A DNA stretch of 64,000 bases. It comes from JAFAGX01 sp963759875 (GTDB taxonomy: Bacteria; Acidobacteriota; Terriglobia; Terriglobales; Acidobacteriaceae). Position numbers and translations under genes: made by a program. This document shows positions 57,301-64,000 of this stretch, piece after piece. Under the pieces are notes generated by a model. That model was given only the letters and a program-made list of their open reading frames with translations, was not told the origin of the DNA and did no database searches. Location of the stretch: contig CAVXBB010000015.1 of the NCBI GenBank assembly GCA_963759875.1, positions 1 to 64,000 of the forward strand, in the 5' to 3' direction. Positions within the stretch are counted from its first letter, which is position 1. Each line of letters starts with the position of its first letter.

Positions 57301-57646
57301 GGCGGTCGTATCCGAGCCCAACGTTGACCGTCACATTCTGTGCCACCGGGGATAATGCCGACTGACGTCTGCCGTCACCGCGTATTCGCCAGCGGGCAAT
57401 TCGGCCAGCACATAGGCTCCATCTCCGGACCCGTCAGAGTCTCACGAGCCAGATCCGGTGGCGATATTCTTGGCGCTGACCTTTGCCCCGGCGATAACGC
57501 TTCCACTCGGATCCACTACCTGGCCGCGAATCGAGCCGCGAAAGCTCTGGGCAGAAGAAGGCTGGGCAGCGACATCACTAGGATGAGAAGCACTCAAGCA
57601 TTGAAGTCTGTATCCGCAAGTTCCCCGATCCTGATTGACTGCTCAT
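54318..57646 (-). pseudogene. TonB-dependent receptor (Oar-like), broken by several frameshifts
   Basis: Joined frames give about 1100 residues of an Oar-type receptor. They contain a regulatory-like domain (SRLDSRPGS... in shifted frames), a plug with GLGYDRRFRSH, VTEEAPVIDEQP, DGTDNNDPFFNNSALNQTG, the conserved FNLQSQFRAEYGRNSGSVINI and GTNQFHGSA, and a long barrel (open piece 54318-56150) ending in RVIQLAAKMIF with a terminal Phe. Start ATG 57646 overlaps the stop of the upstream SAM-hydroxide adenosyltransferase gene (ATGA) and has a GGAGAGGA site. At least six frame changes exist between 55950 and 57600. Motifs are intact, so it may be functional in the real genome. Confidence 0.78.
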
Positions 57647-58631
57647 GAATGTCCTCTCCAGTCTCGAAACTTACGGCTGCCCTGCCTGTCCGTGAAGTCA
57701 CATGTTGCGCTCGCGGAATAAAAATCGATTGCGGCGGAATCAATTCCGTACGTTGCGGCAAAGCTTCCCTGATTAACGGCAATCCCCAAGCGCCCGCGCG
57801 AATCGATGTAAAGCAAAGGCTTGTTTCAGCGGCACGTCACTGAAGGTCCGCACAAACGGAATATCCATCTTTTCTGTCGCCGATGGTGATCGTGCACGCT
57901 CTGCCCGCGCGCATAGCCGAGTTTGAGAAAATCGTCAGCCAGTTGATATTTGTGACAAGTTTCCGAACGGCCCGTCGGTCGCGATGACTTCCCCGCTCAA
58001 CCCGTGCTCATCGAGCTTTGGGCAGCGCGATGTCCAGACGCACGAGTTTGCTGACATCTAGTTCCGGCCCGACTTCGACTCCAATCGTCGCCTCGGGCTA
58101 GATGGGCGCCGGCCGGCGAAAAATATCGCGTCCATGAAACGTGGAAGATAAGTGCAGATCCAATCATCCACGCTCGGATTAGTGATCTCGCGGGCCGCTT
58201 CGAGGCCGTCGCGATCCTGAACCAGCGTCATCAGCCCATTATCTGGCAGCACGAAATACTGATCGCGTTTGGATTTCACCACGATCGCCTTGCGCGTGCT
58301 GCCGACGGTCGGATCGATCACCACCACAAAGACGGTCCCTGCCGGAAATATGGCGTGGTGCCATAAAGAAATCGCGCGCCGTCGCAGAATGGAAAATGGC
58401 GTTACCTCATGCGTGAGGTCCACAATGCGCACTGCGGGGCAATCGAATACATCACGCCTCTGCAGATCGCCACCGAATCGTCCACGACGCCGAAATCGGT
58501 CATGAACACGATGGTTGGCCGTGAACTGGGTTGGCGGTTTGCGCATTCACAAACACGAGCTCGCTGCAAAGAATAGTCAGAACAAAACGCACAGAAATCA
58601 CACAGAATTGCCGTGTTCTGCTTCTATCCAT
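57643..58631 (-). pseudogene. Secreted SAM-hydroxide adenosyltransferase-like protein (DUF62), several frameshifts
   Basis: The family (relatives of fluorinase and chlorinase) splits S-adenosylmethionine with hydroxide. The restored order is a signal peptide from ATG 58631 (ISVRFVLTILCSELVFVNAQ), VFMTDFGVVDDSVAICRGVMYSIAP, RIVDLTHEVTPFSIL, FPAGTVFVVVIDPTVGSTRK, FVLPDNGLMTLV, and the C-terminal PFVRTFSDVPLKQ then SRGRLGIAVNQGSFAATYGI. Frame changes lie near 58495, 58430, 58385, 58100, 57960 and 57825. A periplasmic location is surprising for an enzyme whose substrate is cytoplasmic SAM. The stop overlaps the TonB receptor start, implying coupling of the two. Confidence 0.72.
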
Positions 58632-58876
58632 TTCTAGTTCGTCCTCGATAACCGCCTGCCGGTGTCGTTATGCCGGGACAGAATTGCGTCGCCAGTTCTG
58701 ATTTTCTGGCTAGTCGGAAATTGTACCCGTGAACTTTTGCAAATCGAGAAGTGATTCAGCGCTGACCCGGCAAATCTGCGCGTCAACCACAAGCTGTCCT
58801 TGCAAACGCTATAATCGTTTTGCGGATCAGCAATTCAGTGCGGCCGTCTCAATAACACAACCGCAAGGAGGATGTG

Positions 58877-59277
58877 ATGCCTGGAGGTATCCCGGAGAAA
58901 TATCGTGATCTGTTCAGCAAGCGCGCGTTTGCCAGTCTGGGCACGCTGATGCCCGACGGCCGTCCACAGGTGACGCCGGTGTGGTGTGGACTTGGAAGGG
59001 GAGCACGTGCTTTTCAATTCAGCCAAGGGCCGGCAAAAGGACCGCAACGTACGGCGGGATCCACGCGTCGCCATGGCCATCGTTGATCCTGACAATCCTT
59101 ATCGCTATCTCGAAATTCGCGGGCGTGTGGTCTGAGATCACCGAGGACGGCGCCGACGCGCACATCGACAAGATGGCCAAGAAATATCTCGGCGTAGATA
59201 AGTATCCTTACCGCCAGCCGGGCGAGGTCCGCGTGATTTACAAGATCCAGCCCGAGCACACGACGATGATGGGCTGA
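58877..59277 (+). CDS. PNPOx/F420-type flavin-binding split-barrel protein (two frameshifts)
   Basis: Pyridoxamine-phosphate-oxidase-like proteins bind FMN or F420. The N-terminus reads KYRDLFSKRAFASLGTLMPDGRPQVTPVW, typical of the TIGR03618-like group (given in two blocks: FASLGTLMPDG and PQVTPVW). Frame changes near 58990 and 59130 interrupt it. In the restored frame one can read LEGEHVLFNSAKGRQKDRN, VAMAIVDPDNPYRYLEIRG and the C-terminal DKMAKKYLGVDKYPYRQ. Restored length about 133. ATG 58877 has AAGGAGG at good distance. Cytoplasmic. The exact cofactor is uncertain. Confidence 0.75.
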
Positions 59278-59309
59278 GAACGCAGAAGCGTCCCACCGCT
59301 GCTTTCCGG

Positions 59310-60335
59310 AGATAGATCCATTCGCACCTACAACCTCTGCCTGCTTGGTTTCGGCAACGTTAATCGGACGCTGGTGCATTTGTCTGACTCCAAGAAAAAT
59401 AATCTGATGCGAACGAGATATCGCGTGGCGGATCACAGGGATGGCATCGCGGCGGCTGGGCTGGATAGCGGATAAGAACGGATTAGATCTCTCAGAAAAT
59501 TTGCTCCGGCACGCGGGCCGGAGGCGCGATCACCCGCTCCACAGATGTACGAGAATGGTTGAACGCCGCGCAGGCTGACGTTCTGTTCGAAGCGACTTCG
59601 CTGAGCCTGAACGACGGTCAACCCGCCATCGATCACATCCGCGCCGCGCTCGAGTATGGTGCGCACGCCATCACCGCCAACAAAGGACCCGATCGTCCAT
59701 GCTTATGAGGAACTCGCAGCGCTTGCCATCAAAGAAGGGACGGAGATTTTTATTTCGAGTCAACCGTAATGGACGGCGTGCCGATCTTTTCTATGTTTCG
59801 CGACAGTCTGCCGCTGGTGAGTCTGCAAGGGATTTCGCGGGATACTGAATTCCACGACCAACGTAATTCTTATGCGGCATGGAAGTAGGCCTCAGTTTTG
59901 CAGAATCGCTGAAAAACGCACAGAAAATTGGAATCGCCGAAACCGATCCCAGCCACGACATTGAAGGTTGGGATGCGGCGGTGAAAATAGCGGCGCTGAT
60001 CAGAGTGCTAATGGGAGCTCCGATACGATTGCATGAAATTCAGCGTGAAGGCATTGCGCAAGCTGAGCGGCAGAAGTTGTTCGTGCTGCGCGCGCCGACA
60101 GGTCAGCCGTATAAGCTGGTCTGCCTGCACAGCGTCACGGCACTCGCATGACTCGCAAGTGTCCGTCCGGAGCAGGTGCCGTTAAGTGATCCTCTCGCGT
60201 GGGTCGAAGGAACATCTTCTATCGTCTATTTCGAGACCGATGTACTGCCCGGGCCTGGCGATTACCGAAAATAATCCCGGATTGCAAGCGACTGCTTACG
60301 GCATGTTGGCGGATTTTGTTCGAGCTGTAACCTAG
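59310..60335 (+). pseudogene. hom: Homoserine dehydrogenase, broken by many frameshifts
   Basis: The enzyme reduces aspartate semialdehyde to homoserine in methionine/threonine synthesis. Pieces in order across frames are YNLCLLGFGNV (NAD(P) loop, 59331), ASRRLGWIAD, VHAYEELAALAIKEG (about 59698), VMDGVPIFSMFRDSLPLVSLQGIS (in two blocks), GILNSTTNVIL, SFAESLKNAQKIGIAETDPSHDIEGWDAAVKIAAL (59888-59990, in blocks), and LAITENNPGLQATAYGMLADFVRAVT, ending at 60335. At least eight frame changes are visible. The start cannot be fixed because the first codons are also disturbed. As this is a central biosynthetic gene, heavy damage here supports a sequence-quality problem. Confidence 0.75.
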
Positions 60336-60414
60336 TATTCCCCGGCGTGTCCGCTTATCATCGTGAGTTGATTTCGACGCACGCCCGCCTACCTGATTAA
60401 AGATCGGAGATATT

Positions 60415-61691
60415 TTGGCCACGACACAAATCGAAACAACTGGATGCGCTTGATCTCTGCCTGGGTGCGCGCACAGTTTCCTTCTCTTTCGCAAACCGTG
60501 AACGGGCAGCCCGCGATTTTTCTTGACGGCCCGGGCGGTACACAGGTTCCGCAGCGCGTCATCGAGGCGATTTCTGCCTACCTGCGTCTAACAACGCCAA
60601 CACCGGGGGTGCTTACCGACCAGCCGGAATACGGACGCAATGATTGCGGCGGCACGGGCTGCGATGGCTGACTTCCTGGGCTGTGCGAGCGGATGAGATC
60701 GTGTTTGGCCCGAACATGACCACGCTGACCTTCGCTATCAGCCGGGCGATCGGAAGGGAACTAAGGTCAGGGGATGAGATCGTGCTCACCCATCTCGATC
60801 ACGATGCCAACATCTCTCCCTGGCGTGCTTTGGAGGAGCGCGGCGTGACCATTCGCATGGTCGAGGTCAACCAAGAAGATTGCACGCTCAATATGGACGA
60901 CCTGGCTCGCAAGATCACCGACCAAAACCAGGCTAGTGGCCGTGGGCTACGCCTCAAATGCTGTCGGCACAATAAATGACGTGCATCAGATCGTGCGGCT
61001 CGCTCATGAGCACGGTGCGCAGGCATACATTGACGCTGTGCATTATGCCCCGCATGGCCCCATCGACGTCCGCGCTCTCGACTGCGATTTTCTCGTTTGC
61101 TCCACCTACAAATTTTTCGGACCGCACATGGGTGTGCTCTTCGGTAAGCGTGAGCATTTGCAAGACCTGCAACCGTACAAAGTTCGCGCCAACACCAATG
61201 CCATTCCTAATCGATGGGAGTGGGGCACGCTGAATCATGAATGTATTGCGGGAATTTCAGCCTGCATCGATTACATTGCCGATCTGGGGAGACGAGCGGA
61301 TCCCCTTGCAACCTCCCGCCGGGCCGCGATTCTCGCCGCATACGTCGCAATCCAGGTGCACGAGCATGAACTAATGGGAAAGCTCATTCGAGGTCTGCTG
61401 GAAATTCCTGGCCTTACGCTCTATGGGATCAAGGACGCGCAGCGCTTCAATCAAAGGTGTCCAACCATCGCTGTGCGGGTGAAAGGCTTCACTCCGCTGC
61501 AATTGGCGACAAAACTGGGGGAACGCGGCCTCTTCACGTGGGATGGGAACTACTACGCCCTGAACCTGACCGAGCGGCTGGACGTCGAAAAAGATGGTGG
61601 TTTCTTGCGCGTCGGACTCGCGCATTACAATACCGCCGAAGAAGTCGAGCGCCTACTTTTCACGTTAAGAAAGATTGTGGCGTCTGATTGA
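60415..61691 (+). CDS. Cysteine desulfurase-like class V aminotransferase (frameshifts in the first half)
   Basis: PLP enzyme of the cysteine-desulfurase-like subfamily. The restored N-terminus from TTG 60415 (CGGAG upstream) gives AWVRAQFPSLSQTVNGQPAIFLDGPGGTQVPQRVIEAISAYL in blocks. Then come FGPNMTTLTFAISRAIGREL and THLDHDANISPWRAL, and from 60936 a long open frame with VAVGYASNAVGTINDV, AYIDAVHYAPHGPIDV, CSTYKFFGPHMGVLFGK (PLP lysine), RWEWGTLNHECIAGI and a C-terminal GFLRVGLAHYNTAEEV. Frame changes lie near 60450, 60650 and 60940. Restored length about 425. It may be a desulfurase or a selenocysteine-lyase relative; the precise substrate is unclear. Converges with mtaB. Confidence 0.8.
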
Positions 61692-61697
61692 TTTACT

Positions 61698-63032
61698 TCA
61701 GCAGCTTGTCGCTATCAGCATGCCGGAACCCAGCCCTTTGATGTCTGCCCTTATCCAGCGGTTCGGTTTGTGCCTTCCTGATAGCCGTAGCTTCAGGTAG
61801 TTCTCGGTCAATGCTTCCGTGCTGTCGTGTTCTTTTCCGCCAGCTCTGAGCGTAATTGCTTCGACCGATTTGCCAATGAGAGACCGCATGAAGGCGAGTT
61901 TTTTTGCTGCGGCGATTTCTCGCAGCACGCGATTGCGCTCTCGAGCGATTCGCACCGGTACTTGCTCTGTCATCTCTGCCGCCGGCGTTCCTGGGCGCGG
62001 CGAGTAAGTGAAAACGTGCAGATACGTGAATGGCAGTTCCTCAACCATTCGCCTCGTCGCTTCGAAATCAGCGTCCGATTCGCCAGGAAAACCTACCATC
62101 ACATCCGCGCCAAGCGCCGCGCTGGGCATAGCCGCACGAATGCTTTCAATCTTGTCGCGATAGTGCCACGGCCGATATTTGCGGTGCATTCGCCGCAAAA
62201 TCCGATCACTTCCCGATTGCATAGGGACATGCGCGTGTTTGGCTATGCGCGGGGATTCCGCGACCAACGAGATCAGTTCGTCGCTCCAATCCATCGGCTC
62301 GACCGAACTGATGCGCAGCTTTTCCAATGAAGTCTGCGCCAGAATCGCCTTTACAAGATTTGTGAAGCTCAATTCGCCAGAGTCGATATCTCTGCCCCAT
62401 CGCCCGAGATTAATGCCCGAGATAACAACCTCCCGATACCCGGCTTCAACCAGCCCGTTCACTTCTGAAAGAACCCGCGGCAGCAGCAACGATCTGCTAC
62501 TGCCTCGAACATAGGGAATCACGCAAAACGAGCAGCGATTGTCGCATCCATCTTGCACCTTCAGGTTCGGCCGAGTGCGCTCGTTGGCAGCCTCGAAAAC
62601 CGGAGCGGCCAGCAATTCTGTATGCGCAAAAATATCGGAAACAAAGATCGGCTCCTCATTTTCACTCTTGAGCCGTGCGATTGGTACGAATCCTTGGGTT
62701 GAAATTTCCGCCAGCCGATGTTTGTGGGAATTGCCAATCACTTGCGACACCCCCGGAAGCGCGGCAATTTCCTCCGGCGCACGCTGCGCATAACAGCCGG
62801 TTACAACAATGTGACAGCCAGGGTTTTCGCGATGAATGCGCCGGATGGCGGCACGTGCGTCCTGGTCGGCGCTCGCGGTTACAGTGCACGTATTCAGAAC
62901 CACGATCTGCGCTTGCGAAGCATCCTCGGCGCGCTCCAATCCGCGCTCACGGAATTGCTGTTCAATGGCAGCACCATCCGCCTGGGTAGCGCGGCAACCG
63001 AAGTTCTCAACGTAAAAGCTTCCCACCGCCAT
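61698..63032 (-). CDS. mtaB: tRNA (t6A37) methylthiotransferase MtaB
   Basis: 444 residues with the methylthiotransferase layout. The N-terminal UPF0004 domain has cysteines 13, 49 and 80 (FGCRATQADG, NTCTVTASADQDAR, VTGCYAQRAPEE). The radical-SAM domain has CDNRCSFC (163, 167, 170), GINLGRWGRD, SSVEPMDWSDELI and HAHVPMQSGSDRILRRMHRKY. A TRAM-like C-terminal end follows (LTENYLKLRL). The NTCTVT and QDARAAIRR sequence type fits MtaB, which adds a methylthio group to t6A at position 37 of tRNA, more than MiaB or RimO. The frame is intact. ATG 63032 lacks a good ribosome site. Divergent from the response regulator gene. Confidence 0.92.
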   Translation of the reverse strand: MAVGSFYVENFGCRATQADGAAIEQQFRERGLERAEDASQAQIVVLNTCTVTASADQDARAAIRRIHRENPGCHIVVTGCYAQRAPEEIAALPGVSQVIGNSHKHRLAEISTQGFVPIARLKSENEEPIFVSDIFAHTELLAAPVFEAANERTRPNLKVQDGCDNRCSFCVIPYVRGSSRSLLLPRVLSEVNGLVEAGYREVVISGINLGRWGRDIDSGELSFTNLVKAILAQTSLEKLRISSVEPMDWSDELISLVAESPRIAKHAHVPMQSGSDRILRRMHRKYRPWHYRDKIESIRAAMPSAALGADVMVGFPGESDADFEATRRMVEELPFTYLHVFTYSPRPGTPAAEMTEQVPVRIARERNRVLREIAAAKKLAFMRSLIGKSVEAITLRAGGKEHDSTEALTENYLKLRLSGRHKPNRWIRADIKGLGSGMLIATSC

Positions 63033-63195
63033 ATGATATGCGAACTATGGATGATGCACCCAATCCGACAAACTATTTCGCGCTCAATACCCCCACAGCT
63101 GTAGTTCGCGCACAAGATTTGTGTATTTTCTGCTGGAACTAAAATTTACAGGTCGTTCATCTTCCTTCGAAATACGGGACTATACTTGACCGAGT

Positions 63196-63696
63196 ATGAG
63201 ATCCAATCACACGAACTCCGGACCAGTTCCGTTACATCAGACACATTCCCCTGTAAAGCGCCGCATCTTGCTGGTGGATGACGACGCAGCCGTGTTGCTC
63301 ACTTTGAAAGCGGTTCTGGAAATGCACCAATTCCAGGTCGATAGCGCGGCATCAAGCGCAGAAGCTTTAGAAAAGCTCGCCTCGAACGTCTATCACATGG
63401 TGATCACAGATGTGCACATGGAGAGTGACACTGCTGGTCTGGAAGTCATCCGCGCTGCGCGTACTCAGCCCTATAGGCCGGCCACAGCGCTTCTAACCGC
63501 TTTTCCACCGCCCGACGCTGATTGGCACCACGGCCAAACTCTTTTCATCAAACCAGTTGGGATGCAGGACCTGTTGCGCCAGATCGAAGCCCTGCTAGTG
63601 CGGCATGAGGACGAGAAGCATTTGCTGGCGATGACAAAACAAGGCAGCAATCACCGGCCCGCGGAAACCCGCGAGCGTCGACGACCTGCCAGCTAA
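63196..63696 (+). CDS. Single-domain response regulator
   Basis: 166 residues with one receiver domain: acidic cluster Asp28-30 (LLVDDDAAVLLTLKAVL), phospho-acceptor Asp72 (MVITDVHM), Thr101 (ALLTAF) and Lys119 (LFIKPVGMQDLL). A disordered basic tail (NHRPAETRERRRP) follows in place of an output domain. It would pass a phosphate or act by protein contact; no sensor kinase is near. ATG 63196 gives a short leader before the domain. Divergent from mtaB with about 160 bases between them. Confidence 0.88.
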   Translation: MRSNHTNSGPVPLHQTHSPVKRRILLVDDDAAVLLTLKAVLEMHQFQVDSAASSAEALEKLASNVYHMVITDVHMESDTAGLEVIRAARTQPYRPATALLTAFPPPDADWHHGQTLFIKPVGMQDLLRQIEALLVRHEDEKHLLAMTKQGSNHRPAETRERRRPAS

Positions 63697-63772
63697 AACG
63701 ATCCGCCAAACAAATTCGCTACAGCACCTTCAGCTAGAGCGCCCTCAGGTGGGCAACTGCCGCTCCAAAGCA

Positions 63773-64000
63773 CTACGCTGACGCTGCAGTTCTTTTGCCC
63801 TGGAAACACTCCCGGCACAAAACCGGACGACCTTGGGTAGGCTTGAATGGGACCGTGGTTTCTTTGCCGCACAGTGAACAAGTGGCACGAGTCTCTACTC
63901 TCCGGAAGCGGGGCTTTTCCGCCACCGCACCCAGCACCGAAACCCGTTTGGCTTTGCAAGTCTTGCAACGCTTCGGCTCGTTTTTAAACTGCTTATCGTG
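63773..64000 (-). CDS. Zinc-ribbon protein, partial (start outside window)
   Basis: 75 residues remain; the 5' end lies beyond the window edge. The piece has three CxxC knuckles: RCKTCKAKR, TCSLCGKETTVPF and VLCRECFQGKR. These match the CxxCx-type zinc-ribbon proteins common in Acidobacteriota and Chloroflexota, which often carry one more CxxC pair N-terminally. No domain with enzymatic function is visible. The stop is TAG at 63773-63775. It would be a cytoplasmic, possibly nucleic-acid-binding protein; the function is not known. Confidence 0.75.
   Translation of the reverse strand, partial: HDKQFKNEPKRCKTCKAKRVSVLGAVAEKPRFRRVETRATCSLCGKETTVPFKPTQGRPVLCRECFQGKRTAASA

Overview
The window looks like a chromosome segment from an Acidobacteriota (Terriglobia/Solibacter-like) bacterium. 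The evidence is two very large Oar-type TonB-dependent receptors with an N-terminal carboxypeptidase-regulatory-like domain and a terminal Phe, a protein kinase fused to ATPase and TPR regions, many secreted sugar-active families (GH172/DUF2961, DUF1080, ThuA), CsbD, an SSS symporter and moderate GC richness. The only RNA gene seen is tRNA-Asn(GTT) at 37484-37558. No rRNA, CRISPR array, prophage or intact insertion sequence was found.

Layout. 0-11 kb: OsmC-like protein, kinase-ATPase-TPR regulator, DUF4242 protein, secreted N-acyl-D-amino-acid-deacylase-like amidohydrolase, secreted copper amine oxidase, small lipoprotein, CsbD and two related hypothetical proteins. 11.5-36.7 kb: a large carbohydrate locus. 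It has ribulokinase and a LacI regulator on the minus strand. On the plus strand follow a decayed GH127 gene, an intact TonB receptor, and a tightly packed plus-strand series: ThuA-cupin, beta-propeller/DUF1080/cytochrome c fusion, Tm-1-like protein, TIM-barrel partner, two nearly identical GH172-HEAT proteins, a DUF4380-like protein, SSS symporter, 84-residue membrane protein, fucose/arabinose-isomerase-like enzyme and a Tat-signal AOS-type PLP enzyme. I read it as import and breakdown of an arabinofuranoside- or keto-sugar-containing glycan. 37-40 kb: tRNA, POT-like MFS transporter, Rieske oxygenase. 40-48.5 kb: a minus-strand operon of HD protein, MmgE/PrpD, homoaconitase-like, isocitrate/isopropylmalate dehydrogenase-like, fused CitD-CitE and CitF, which is a coherent hydroxy-polycarboxylate pathway. 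48.7-64 kb: proline-iminopeptidase-like hydrolase, Ig-like protein, adenosine deaminase plus purine nucleoside phosphorylase, broken TonB receptor coupled to a secreted SAM-hydroxide adenosyltransferase, PNPOx-like protein, homoserine dehydrogenase, class-V aminotransferase, MtaB, a response regulator and a partial zinc-ribbon protein.

A caution applies throughout. Single-base frameshifts are dense at 0.5-3.8 kb and 51.9-61 kb and sporadic elsewhere (10.32, 19.96, 24.9, 28.0, 39.92, 47.90 kb). They hit housekeeping genes, and reading across frames restores well-conserved proteins, so most are probably sequence errors. The GH127 gene (14.6-15.2 kb) is different: it also has a large internal deletion and looks like true decay. 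All functions are inferred by recognising family motifs in the translations. No database search was run.
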